Source of the DNA: Trachelipus rathkii
Lineage: Eukaryota > Arthropoda > Malacostraca > Isopoda > Trachelipodidae
Assembly (NCBI GenBank): GCA_015478945.1
Contig: JABUQX010057110.1
Span: forward strand, 1-24,433
Direction of reading: 5' to 3'
DNA: 24,433 nucleotides
Below are positions 1-8,934 of the stretch, in pieces (positions within the stretch are counted from its first letter, which is position 1; each line of letters opens with the position of its first letter). The position numbers were made by a program, and so were the translations under genes. The notes under the pieces are model-generated. The model was given only the letters and a program-made list of their open reading frames with translations. It did not search any database and had not been told where the DNA came from.

Positions 1-507
1 TGAATGTGGCACACTGCGCATTATATATTCACGTCGTTAGCACTCAATAAGTTAACATTCTAGTAGTCTTAACGATGCAGTTGTCTTAATGTAACACTAG
101 TAAGAAATTTTTTCCATTTTGTAGAAAAATGTAATACACAATTCTTTGCAACAGTCATTAGGAGGTGGCGCTTTAATTAATTTTTCTAAGACGACAAGTA
201 AAAAACCATACGCATAAGAGATTAAACAGCCAACTTGCTGGGTCTCCAGAAATGATCGCGTTATTGGCTCTAAAATTCAACGTTTGTAGATATAATTTCG
301 GCCTAACAGAAATATACTTAACTTCAAACTAAGATCAAGAACAGTAGAAAAGAAATATGATGCTGATGATTTAAAATGGAACAGTTTGAAATGGTAGTCC
401 ATATTATTATGCAAAATAAAACTTTGACATCAAAATTAAACCAGTTTCTAACATTATTGCAAGACTAAGAAAAGTTTTGATTGTTCAAAAAAAGTAATCA
501 ATTAGTG
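1..507. other. Unassigned AT-rich DNA left of the 1-kb element
   Basis: No open frame of useful length, no RNA gene and no clear repeat was seen here on either strand. The DNA is AT-rich with scattered less AT-biased words. If the hAT element at 1546-2600 was split by the 1-kb element, its 5' part could lie here, but I found neither a CAGGG-type terminus nor recognisable hAT N-terminal coding sequence. Confidence 0.5.
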
Positions 508-1545
508 ATCGGGCGGAGGTGACCGGGCCCGCCCTCTTTAGGAGGGGTGATTTTGTTCTTTTAAATAAACTAATACATAACAAAAATAATAAACAAGAAA
601 AAAATAAAAATTATTCCTTATTTAATAGCCACGCAGTAGTAATACAAGTTTTATTTAGATAATCTTTAATTCTAGAAGGTTTTTATATTTTACAAAAAAT
701 GTTAGATATTAGGGTACAAATGACCTTCAATAGAATTTTCCACTTTTGAGAAACGTGAAGTTTTTTTAGACTCGTTATAAATGAAAACTGTGGATGGATT
801 GTTACATTATTTTTTACAGTGGATACACTGGAAGTATGTTAGCTTTAACTGCAAAGTAAATTATTGTCCAGGCAGTATTAGATCGGCAAAAATCCACGGG
901 CCTAACTTGGTCCGATTCACCTGCCGTAAAAAAATTAGCATGGAGGCGTGATCAGGTACCACCATTGTTTTTCGCTAACTTTACGTTTATCTAGTGATTT
1001 TTTTTATTATGTTATTAGCTAAATATAATACAAAGTTACCTATATTAACTGAAAATGATTCCTGTAAAAATGAAATTTTAATAAAAAACAAACTCAAAAC
1101 ATTCAAAAAAGTGTCAAAATTTTTTGGAGCGGAGAGGGTTTAATCTGTCCACTTTTTTTTATTCGTATTTTATTTTATATTTATTTGACTATTTTAATTA
1201 CTTATTACGAATTTTATATGATAATAATTATTATATCAATTAAGTAAAAAAATTAAGAATATAAAAATTGATTATACGTAAAAAGAGGAATTTTAACAGA
1301 TGGTCCGATTCACACCCTCAATGTGGGTCCGCTTCACCCTCCATAGGTCGGGCGACTGAGCATTATAGCATAACTTTAAAATACAAGCTAATTATATAAT
1401 TAGAAATTAAATTATTATATTTTTGTGTGCTTATGACCGACTATAGGGCCTTGATTTTCAAAAAAAAAAAAATTCCAAAAAGTGCATTAGGGGAGAGTCG
1501 GGAGACCAAGTTATGCCTAAGGTGGTCCGAGTCACCCTGCCCGAC
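508..1545. mobile_element. Copy A of a ~1-kb non-autonomous TIR element
   Basis: The left end (ATCGGGCGGAGGTGACC) and right end (GGTCCGAGTCACCCTGCCCGAC) are imperfect inverted repeats. The same ends and interior recur at 3587-7133, which fixes the borders. Matching interior words include GTGTCAAAATTTTT, GTGGATACACT and GTGCTTATGACCGACTATAG. No coding sequence is present, so it must be mobilised in trans if at all. A short GGGGTGATTCGG-type motif recurs inside in both orientations. No clear target-site duplication was found, so the superfamily is unassigned. The right border abuts hAT coding sequence, suggesting insertion into, or recombination with, that older element. Confidence 0.75.
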
Positions 1546-2322
1546 GCTATATTACATTCAGTGTATGATAATGTAGTAGCTTTTAGAACTAATTTTTTAA
1601 GTTGCAAAACTAGTCTTGAAAATTTGGCAAAAGAGTGGAATATAGAGTCTAAATTTGAAAATACACAGATACGAAAAATTAAAAAACATTATATTGAACT
1701 TTGCGATGAGAATAGATTGCGCAATTCAGAAGAAAATTTCAGAATTAATGCTTTTAATGCCACTTTAGACAATTATTGCGCAATTAAAAGAAAGATTTTT
1801 AAGTTTTCACGACATAAATTATTTTGTATAATTTTTCCATACAATTTATGACAATTATGTGAAAAAACTAATTGATCTGTGTCACCCCTTACTCGAAAAA
1901 TATACTGACGACTTAACCGCAGATTTAAAACCACAGCTATTATCTTTTAAAAAAACTTTTAAAAGTCAATTAGAAAATATTACTAGCGTTTTTGAATTAG
2001 CTGAATTAATCATTACAGAATATTCTGCACTTAGTACAACATTTATTGAAGTTTGTACTGTTCTTTTTTTATTTTTAACATTTCCAGTATCTACAGCTAG
2101 TGCAGAAAGAAGTTTCTCAAAACTAAAATTAATAAAAACATACCTAAGAAACTCTAGGGGGGGAGAAACGTTTGTCAAATTTAGCGATTTTGAGCATTGA
2201 AAATGAAAGGGCCTACAAATTAAATTTAAATGAAATAAACAAAGTTTTTGCATCTATGAAAGCTAGAAAAGTGAATTTTAATTTGCGAGTTTTTATTATA
2301 TATAATGGACTTTCACTATAAT
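1546..2322 (+). pseudogene. hAT-family transposase remnant (ZMYM1-like), C-terminal half
   Basis: This is the decayed 3' half of a hAT transposase, a nuclear enzyme that would cut and paste its own element. Three open blocks in different frames are collinear with the family. Block one (about 1546-1800) contains ELCDENRLRN and FRINAFNATLD, matching the segment before the dimerisation domain. Block two (1859-2160) contains FPVSTASAERSFSKLKLIKT, the hallmark of the hAT C-terminal dimerisation region. Block three (about 2165-2322) contains RLSNLAILSIEN and KARKVNF, the usual C-terminus. The switch from block two to three falls at a run of Gs near 2157-2163; block one breaks near 1800-1850. The first ATG of the long frame (1513) lies in the neighbouring TIR element and is not the native start. 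Catalytic N-terminal parts and the BED finger are absent. The family call is firm; activity is excluded. Confidence 0.88.
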
Positions 2323-2600
2323 ATTAATAAAAATCTTTGCTTTGTTTCCTTGTTTTATTGCTTCATTTCTTATGCAAACGTTAAAAAGTGTATAAAATAT
2401 TTTAAAACCTTTATACAATATTTTATTACCTCCACTCTATTGTTCTATTTCTAATTCTTTATTAAAATTATCTTATGTAAAGTTTCAATAGGGCCTACAA
2501 AATTATAATATTTATGTTCAAGTCAAGTTCAAAAACAAAAAATTAGCCCTTTTAGGTTGTGGGCCTGTGTGCGCCGCAACCCTGGTTGCTACACACCCTG
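2323..2600 (+). mobile_element. hAT 3' untranslated region and right terminus
   Basis: The outer edge at 2600, read inwards on the minus strand, begins CAGGGTGTGTAGCAACCAGG. CAGGG is the canonical start of hAT terminal inverted repeats. A small palindrome, GCAACC-CT-GGTTGC, lies just inside (2576-2589). The terminus is followed directly by a TA tract. No matching left terminus was found in the window, so the 8-bp target duplication expected for hAT cannot be tested. Confidence 0.65.
2326..2331 (+). promoter_or_regulatory. Poly(A) signal of the hAT remnant
   Basis: AATAAA lies a few bases after the last in-frame stop of the hAT remnant, in the expected place for the element's own transcript. 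Confidence 0.45.
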
Positions 2601-2605
2601 CTTAA

Positions 2606-2866
2606 ATATATATATTATATATATATATATAGTATATATATTATAGTATATTACTAATATATATATATATAGCATGAGATTATAATTATTATTATTCCTA
2701 TTATATTATATATATATCTATATATTATTAATATATTAATATATATATATTTATATATAATACTATATATTAATAGTTAGATATATAATATACTAATATA
2801 TATAAATTATATATATATACGCTATACTGGTTATATATAGTATATTATAATATAATAATATATAGA
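2606..2866. repeat. (TA)n-rich microsatellite tract
   Basis: Nearly pure A and T, with long alternating TA runs broken by short words. It separates the hAT terminus from the hairpin MITE at 2869. Confidence 0.9.
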
Positions 2867-2868
2867 CA

Positions 2869-3111
2869 GCAACCCAGACAATTTTGAGCGCACCGAAAAT
2901 TTTCATAGGTTTCAAAAAAATTTCTAGTTCAGAAAATTAAGTAAAAGTTAAGATTTTAAAGAAAAATTTTTTAGGTGGCAAGCTTCTGGAATTATGGCAG
3001 AAGCTTGCCACAAAACAACTTCTGATCTTAAAACTAACTTAACTTAACTTTTTTATAACTTAACTTTTTTGACTTAGAAAAATTTTTGGTCTTCAAAATA
3101 TGTGGGTAGTT
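2869..3111. mobile_element. ~240-bp hairpin MITE
   Basis: The ends are inverted: GCAACCCAGACAATTTTGAG at the left answers AACTACCCACATATTTTGAA read from the right on the minus strand. Complementarity continues inward through AAAATTTT and AAGTTAAG words to a perfect central stem, GTGGCAAGCTTCTG (2975-2988) with CAGAAGCTTGCCAC (2998-3011), around a 9-nt loop. It is non-coding and has TA tracts on both sides. Size, inverted ends and foldability fit a MITE; the superfamily is not assigned. Confidence 0.7.
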
Positions 3112-3138
3112 ATCAACAGTAATATTATATTTTATTTT

Positions 3139-3382
3139 AAAACTGATATATCATTAATATATATTTATATATATTATATATTTATAATATAGTATATTAT
3201 TATATATATATATATATTATATATAAGTAGTTTTATGTTAGCTTATATATATATATATATATATAATAGTTAATACGTATATATTATATATATATGTATA
3301 TATATCATATATATATATATATATTATATTATAATATTATTATATATATTATACTATATATCTATATATTATATATAATATA

Positions 3383-3414
<32 letters not shown>

Positions 3415-3430
3415 ACATATATATTATGTA
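3139..3430. repeat. (TA)n-rich microsatellite tract
   Basis: Long alternating TA runs with occasional other bases, on the right of the hairpin MITE. 3431-3586 beyond it is AT-rich unassigned DNA. Confidence 0.9.
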
Positions 3431-3586
3431 TATAACAAATTTATAAATGTGTTTTTTTTTTTAAGTAGAGAAGTAGTAAAGGTTTTAAGCTCTTTATAAA
3501 TAAAAACTCGTTCTAAATTTTAAACATTTTCTTCGTCAATATGATTTTAATTTTATCCTTAATATTTCAATTTTTAATCTGACAAA

Positions 3587-4095
3587 AATATAGCGTCGGG
3601 CGGGGTGACCGGGCCTGCCTCTTAAGAGGGGGTGATTCGGTCACTCTAAATAAAATAAAAAATATAAATAAAAAAATTTTTTTTTTTTTTCGCGTCATTG
3701 TATATAGCCCAGCGAGCCGGTACAGTACACAAAGTTTTATTTTCAGATCATCTTTAATTTAGAAAAGTTTTTGTATTTTTAAAAAATTTCTAGAAATTAG
3801 GGTACAAAATGTCCTTCAATAGAATCACTTTTGAAAAATGTGAGCTTTTCTTAACTGTTATAAAAAATGAAAAATTGTAGATGGATTTTAATTATTTTTT
3901 TTCAGTGGATACACTCGAGTATGTAAGCTTTAAAACTGGCAAAATAAAATTTTTGATCCAAACAGTCTTAGTGGCAAAACAACGGGGCCTAATTGGTCGA
4001 TCACCACGCCGGTAGAAAAATTGATGGAGGGGTGACTCGGACTACCATTGTTTTTCGTATATTATAATCGATATTGACCATTTTTATTAGTAAAA
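3587..4095. mobile_element. Copy B of the ~1-kb TIR element, left part
   Basis: It starts with AATATAGCGTCGGGCGGGG, the inverted counterpart of the right end at 7109-7133 (GGGCG tract then CTATATT). It follows copy A word by word, for example TTAGGGTACAAA, GTGGATACACT and CCATTGTTTTTCG. Similarity fades after about 4090 and resumes at about 6617, so this copy is interrupted. The two parts together come to about 1 kb, close to copy A. Confidence 0.75.
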
Positions 4096-4435
4096 AATTG
4101 AATTTAAAGGTAATAGCTTTCGGTGTTAAAGGTAATGCTGTCAGATATCGATATTCTTAGAAAAGAATAATCAATTTTGTGATAATAATCCCACCATGCA
4201 ACGTGCGAAGTGTGTAAAGAGAAAAAGATTAATTTAGTATTGAAACACACTCGTAACACTGTTTATTATTTTAGGTAAGAAAAATTAAAATATTAGATTT
4301 CGCTATAAAAAGAACTATCTTTTTTAGTTTCTGGCTTCAAATCGATTTATCTTCAAATTCAATTTGTAATTTTTTTTTAGTGTTACTTACGACGTAAATA
4401 TCTTTTATATTGTGGTCCGCACAAGAAGTGTTGTG
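4096..4435. other. AT-rich DNA inside the nested insertion
   Basis: No open frame, RNA gene or repeat could be recognised. It contains short repeated words (AAAGGTAAT twice; GATATCGATATT) but no clear element border. It is the left segment of the ~2.5 kb that splits copy B. Confidence 0.4.
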
Positions 4436-4580
4436 TAGTATATATATATAATACTATATATAATAATATATATATTATATATATATATATAGTTATATTA
4501 TACGTTATATATAATTACTATATTATATAATATTATATACATATAGTAAATATATATATATATATATATATAGTTATATA
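4436..4580. repeat. (TA)n-rich tract left of the foldback
   Basis: Alternating TA tract ending directly at the left edge of the foldback element. Confidence 0.9.
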
Positions 4581-4583
4581 ATA

Positions 4584-4693
4584 GGTCAGATTTTTTAATG
4601 CTGCTCACAGTATGTAGCTAGAGAACGGCAGTCCTACAGTAAAAAACAAATTATATATTTGGAAATCAGCGGAAAATTTTATAATCGAACTTT

Positions 4694-4743
<50 letters not shown>

Positions 4744-5461
4744 CTTTTCGCATTAATAATCGCAAAAATATTTTAAAATTATTTCCCCCCATTTACGGGG
4801 CTCGAGCCGTACGGGGACAGAGGGGGACGATTTCCACCCGGAGGGATGGTCGGAGGAACCCCCGAAACACCCCAAGACGCAAAGAGCGGGGGTTCCGGCG
4901 ACCATCCCGAGGGGGGGGATTAGTCCCCCCGTACGTCCACCGGGCAGGGCCGAGAGAAACCCACCGACTCTGCCATCTCTTGCAGTTGCCCTATGGTATT
5001 CTTGTAGTTAAAAAAAAAAGAATTATTTCACTTCCAAAACACTTTGGTATTACTTTTAACTAAAGGCATACCATAGGGTAAACCGCAAGATGGCAGGAGT
5101 CGGGGTCTCTCGGCCTCCGGTGGACGACGGGGGGGACTAATCCCCCCTCCGGGGATGGTCTCCGGAACCCCCGGCCTCTTTGGTCTTTGTGGTGTCGGCG
5201 GGGGGTTCCTCGACATCCCCTCGGGTAGAAACGTCCCCCCCCCTCTTCCCCCTCCTCGAGCCCCCTAAATGGGGGGAATAATTCTTTAAATAATTTCGAT
5301 GAATACAGCCAAAAAAAAAAAAAAAAACAACAAAAAAAAAAGTTAAAATCCCATCCTTAGAAGTTTTCGGCTGATTCCAGAATATACGCATAAGTTTTGT
5401 TTTAGCTGTAGGCAGCTGCGGACCCTAGTTACATACTGTCGATGCATTAAAAAATCTGAAC
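4584..5461. mobile_element. Foldback element with GC-rich arms
   Basis: A large imperfect inverted repeat. The left edge TCAGATTTTTTAATG answers CATTAAAAAATCTGA at the right edge. Arms run inward through matching CTGTAGG and GTACATACTGT-type words, a homopolymer T (4699-4743) answered by A-rich runs (5311-5340), and a block of about 200 bp per arm that is strikingly rich in G and C (about 4796-4990 and 5065-5275). They meet at CCTATGGTAT around a loop of about 46 nt (5011-5056). Arms differ by many substitutions and indels, so the structure is old. No transposase is encoded; open frames crossing it are compositional. A foldback-type element or an inverted dimer of a GC-rich repeat are the two readings. 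Confidence 0.7.
4699..4743. repeat. Homopolymer T run
   Basis: About 45 consecutive T inside the left foldback arm. The opposite arm carries A runs broken by C (5311-5340), so the run has expanded unevenly. It may be a retroposon tail or a length-unstable or assembly-inflated homopolymer. Confidence 0.8.
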
Positions 5462-5465
5462 ATTT

Positions 5466-5672
5466 TATACTATAGATATATAAATATATATACTACTATA
5501 TATTATATATATATACTATATATATATATATTATTATATAATATATATATCATAATAATAGTAATATATATGATATATATATGTATATATTTATAGTAAT
5601 CATATATAATAGTATAATACTATATATCTATATTCATATATATATATATTGGGCGTATTGATATAATATATA

Positions 5673-5711
<39 letters not shown>

Positions 5712-5840
5712 TATTATTATATATATATAATATCACGTATATATAATATATATATCCTTATACTATATATATAATATAATATATATTAATATATACTATA
5801 TATTATATATATATATATATAGATATATACTATATAATTA
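5466..5840. repeat. (TA)n-rich tract between foldback and SINE-like repeat
   Basis: Long alternating TA tract that directly joins the right edge of the foldback to the left edge of the SINE-like repeat. Confidence 0.9.
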
Positions 5841-5869
5841 TTATTGTCTTTCTTTCTTTCTTCACCTTC

Positions 5870-6170
5870 TCTATTGACCCCAAGATTGGGGGTAAGTTGC
5901 TGTACAAGCATCGGAAAGAAAAGCAGTAATGAGAACATGACGCAAGTCGAAAAAGAAGGCCAGCCTTACCGCCCTCTGTACCATTAATTAGTGAGCGCTC
6001 GTCACAGACAGAAATCCACCCTAGAGCACTCATGGGACGGGCGACGGACCTCACTACTGGTAAAGTCGTTCAATGTAAAGGGTTCAGTCCCCTGGCAGCG
6101 TGGGCCACAACCCAATCGCCCCCATACAAACCCCGCATTCTACTCCTATCATGCACCTTTATTCTGCCTC
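5870..6170. repeat. SINE-like dispersed repeat, copy 1
   Basis: A compact ~300-bp block of balanced base composition inside TA tracts. It recurs at 12425-12745 in the same order: CAGCCTTACCGCC, then CAGAAATCCACCCTA, then CAATGTAAAGGGTTCAG followed by TGGC. GGGTTCAGTCCC resembles a tRNA-type B box and TGGTAAAGTCGTT upstream loosely resembles an A box, but their spacing is shorter than in a real tRNA head, so RNA polymerase III origin is only a possibility. Read on the minus strand, it ends in a purine-rich GAAAGAAAGAAAG run. Open frames across it on both strands are not coding. It could equally be a MITE or an unclassified repeat. Confidence 0.6.
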
Positions 6171-6175
6171 TGCCT

Positions 6176-6338
6176 ATATATAGCTAATATATATATTATA
6201 TGTTATCATAATATATCATATATATATATATATAATATTTATATATATTAATAATAATATATATATTATATATATCTAATGATATATATATATATATATA
6301 TTTATATATAATATAATATATATATGTAATATATTCAA
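6176..6338. repeat. (TA)n-rich tract right of SINE-like copy 1
   Basis: Alternating TA tract following the SINE-like block. Confidence 0.9.
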
Positions 6339-6352
6339 ATGTTTGAATTTTA

Positions 6353-6616
6353 TTAAAATGTTTTCATAAATGATTTATGTTTAAAGTAAGCACATTTAGT
6401 TAATATATACCGTAAGTAATATAATACAAAATATTTCTTTTTTGAAGAATTATCTATGTAAATCTTTGGCCATAGCCAAGTAGCAACTCTTACTGTTCGA
6501 ACAAGACCATATTTTATATAGTGGTAAAACAATATCCAATCAACATACGATCTATCGACAAAAAATAATTGAGTATTATGATTAACATTACTTAAAAGCC
6601 GAACTATTGACGACAA
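6353..6616 (-). pseudogene. Possible piggyBac-like transposase fragment
   Basis: An 87-codon open frame on the minus strand with more varied residues than the TA-derived frames nearby. LFFVDRSYVDWILFYHYIKY followed by TVRVATWLWPK has the spacing of the piggyBac DDE-domain stretch in which a VDNFYTS-type motif, a short helix and a GTVR-N-R-PK motif follow each other. Key residues are altered: the expected Asn after Asp is Arg and the Gly before TVR is lost. The remainder (KYFVLYYLRY onward) does not look like the family. If real, it is a short inactive piece. It lies against the right junction where copy B of the 1-kb element resumes, so it probably came in with the nested insertion. The match is by eye only. 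Confidence 0.28.
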
Positions 6617-7133
6617 TTTAAATATAATAATAAAAGTTACTTATATAAGTGAAATTCTTTATAAAAAATGAAATTTTAATAAAAAAACGAATTCAGAAAA
6701 AGTGTCAAAATTTTTGAGCGTAGAGGGGTGAATCGGAACCACCTTATTTTTTATTGCTTATTTTAATAATCATTATTACGTAATTTTTATTATTTATTAA
6801 CGCAGTTTTCATATGATAATATTATTATATTTATAAGAAATTACAAATATAAAGATTGAATTTTACGTAAAAGAGGAATTTGTAACAGATGGGATCCGAT
6901 TCACCCTCAATGGTGGTCCGCTTCTCCCCTCCAAGGTCGGGGTGACTGAGCGTTGAATAAAGTCTTTAATAAAATATATTGATTAGAATTAATTATTAAT
7001 CGTTTTGTGTGCTTATGACCGACTATAGGGCCTTGAATTTCAAAAACAAAAATCTAAAAGTGCCACTTATGGGAGAGTCGGGAGACCAAGTTATGCCTAA
7101 GGTGGTCCGAGTCACCCCGCCCGACTCTATATT
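6617..7133. mobile_element. Copy B of the ~1-kb TIR element, right part
   Basis: It resumes the copy-A sequence (AATATAATA..AAAGTTAC, then GTGTCAAAATTTTTGAGCG, then GTGCTTATGACCGACTATAG) and ends with GGTGGTCCGAGTCACCCCGC and CCGACTCTATATT, the inverted partner of the left end at 3587. The terminal ~50 bp are almost identical to copy A at 1490-1553, more alike than the interiors. Confidence 0.75.
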
Positions 7134-7544
7134 AAATTATTTTTTTACATTACATAAAAAAAATTTTTGCAATATGTTTTTTTAAATGCATAGTTTTTTA
7201 ATATAATAAAATTTTGCTCATAATGGTTAAAAAAAAATTGTTAATATGGAATAATAAATAATTGAATATATATGATAGAAATTAACAACAAAAATCAATG
7301 AGACAATTTCCAACTCTTACAGCCGAAGAAATAAAGCCCTAAAAAGTGGTTTTTTAATGGCGTTTTTTATATTTTTATTGAAGGATAGGCCCTATACATT
7401 TAAAATGCATATGAATTGCTATGAAAAAACTTCCATCGGAATTTTTTATACATTCTTTGTAATATTAAAGTTTATAGTTATTTTAATACAATAGTTACGT
7501 AATACTTTCTCACATTAACTGCATAACTACAGACGTTTGTCTCT
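7134..7544. other. AT-rich unassigned interval
   Basis: No gene or repeat recognised. It has runs of T and A and no open frame of note. It may include the 3' end of the LINE fragment that lies to the right on the minus strand. Confidence 0.4.
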
Positions 7545-8400
7545 AAAAGTTAGGTGATTTGTACATAGCATATGCCTCAGCAGTGAAAACAACAAAATTC
7601 AGGCAACAGATAATGAGTCAAAGTATCATTATTTGTGACAATGCCAACTGGGTCATGATCACATTTTTTCACATACGAATCGATGGCCGTCGATCGAAAT
7701 TTTGAAAACACTATTTTATTAATTGTCAATCGGCGTTAATGCTTATCGCCTGGAATTCAGAAACCACCAAATTGTTTTTTTTGCTAGATTTCTCCTGGGT
7801 TGTAGACAGGGTGAGACCAAAAGTTTGATCGACAAGTGGACGCAAAATTTATCACTTAATAGAGGTAACATTTTAAGGCATATCTCCAATTCATAACCTC
7901 ACCCTTATACAAATTTATTCAATAAAAGGTGATATTGTTAGCGGATAGCACTTTAAGGTCACCATTTGGCCTTTTAATGCTTTTTTTTTTGGCAAAATAA
8001 TATTACGCATGAAAATGAAATCTGGTAACATCTCCATTAAGAAATCGAAGAAAATTTCCTATTTTCGTGGTGTATTGATTTTCAAAGAAGGAAATATCTT
8101 GAACGTCCTATGAAATTTGGGTGGTGATGATACTACTCGAAGCTACTGTTTAACCTGCTAAATCTTATCTCTGAAGATTCTGGTGAATCATTTTAAAAAA
8201 CAATTATATACCCAGGCTTGCCAAAATCAATCTTTTTCGGAAAAATCGCGCTGAACCCTTGAAATTTACAATGGGGTGTGTAAGCAAGAGATGAAAATAT
8301 ATCCACATTATAAGCATATACATATAGATGATCCTAATCACCGGAAAATTAACGTTGGTAAATTGTCTTGAATTTAGCGAAGATACGACGCCTTTCAAGA
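7545..8400 (-). pseudogene. Jockey-like LINE ORF2 remnant with RNase H motif
   Basis: On the minus strand, 7685-7600 reads through DPVGIVTNNDTLTHYLLPEF; a frame change near 7598 then gives FVVFTAEAYAMY (to about 7550). Jockey/I-type LINEs carry a [RL]PPEFSVFTAEAYAI-like stretch in the RNase H domain of ORF2, so the order and spacing fit with one indel. About 550-600 nt upstream on the same strand (8258-8220), KGSARFFRKRLILASLG loosely resembles the YGSAR...LG stretch between reverse transcriptase and RNase H, at about the right distance. Several frameshifts and stops lie between. The RNase H match is reasonable; the left extension to 8400 is weak. Confidence 0.42.
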
Positions 8401-8640
8401 AATGCCAAAAAAATTTTTACTTTTAAGTTGTTGACGGATCTAAAGCTGTTGTTCAACTTATTCATCATGAAATGAACCAAAGTATAAATATAAGACCGTG
8501 GATGAACCATTTTTCTTCATCAAAGGATATTAATGATATCCTCTGGTCACAGAAAATCTTAATATTTGCTAATAAATACATAAGAAGAACCATTTTATCT
8601 ACTCTGTAAACACCAGATATATCTGAACTTGTAAAGTTGT
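8401..8640. other. Unassigned interval with a short open plus-strand frame
   Basis: 8430-8610 is open on the plus strand (starting VVDGSKAVVQLIHH, later RPWMNHFSSSKDINDILWSQ) and ends at TAA. I do not recognise it. It could be a fragment of another retroelement or chance. Confidence 0.25.
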
Positions 8641-8790
8641 GTATTATAATATATATATTGGACACTAGTACAAATATCTACATATATAAAGATATGATAT
8701 ATATATATATATATAATCATATATCATATATATTATATATATATATATATAATATAATATTCATATATATAAATATAATATGTACCGTAA
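8641..8790. repeat. (TA)n-rich tract
   Basis: Alternating TA tract; the open frames crossing it are Ile/Tyr low complexity and not coding. Confidence 0.85.
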
Positions 8791-8934
8791 GTTGGTACCT
8801 AGTAATAACAAATTTTTTAAAGGATTAGTAAGTGCCTACACAGATTTTCTGGTAACAACAGATATAAGAAACTGTACAAGTCAAGTCCTGTATGCCGAAA
8901 TAACTGTTTTATTCCTTTTTTTGTATTATCCAAG

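Noticed and set aside
1513..1545. ATG-started N-terminus of the hAT-like frame
   Set aside because: These codons lie in the right terminal repeat of the 1-kb element, which is nearly identical at 7093-7125; they are not native hAT coding sequence.
1966..2253. Minus-strand open frame of 95 codons
   Set aside because: It is antisense to the hAT dimerisation domain, whose plus-strand motifs are unmistakable.
4659..5391. Three open frames over the foldback (plus 4659-5063; minus 5028-5216 and 5137-5391)
   Set aside because: They read through poly-T/poly-A as Phe or Lys runs and through the GC-rich arms as Arg/Pro/Gly; the arms give mirror-image frames on both strands.
5990..6100. A tRNA gene
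   Set aside because: A B-box-like word is present but A-box spacing is too short and no acceptor or anticodon stem can be drawn. No tRNA or rRNA gene was found elsewhere in the window.
5830..6251. Open frames on both strands across SINE-like copy 1
   Set aside because: They run into TA tracts, and the equivalent frame is not kept in the second copy at 12425-12745.
8637..8828. Plus-strand ORF of 63 codons
   Set aside because: It is mostly Ile/Tyr encoded by the TA tract.
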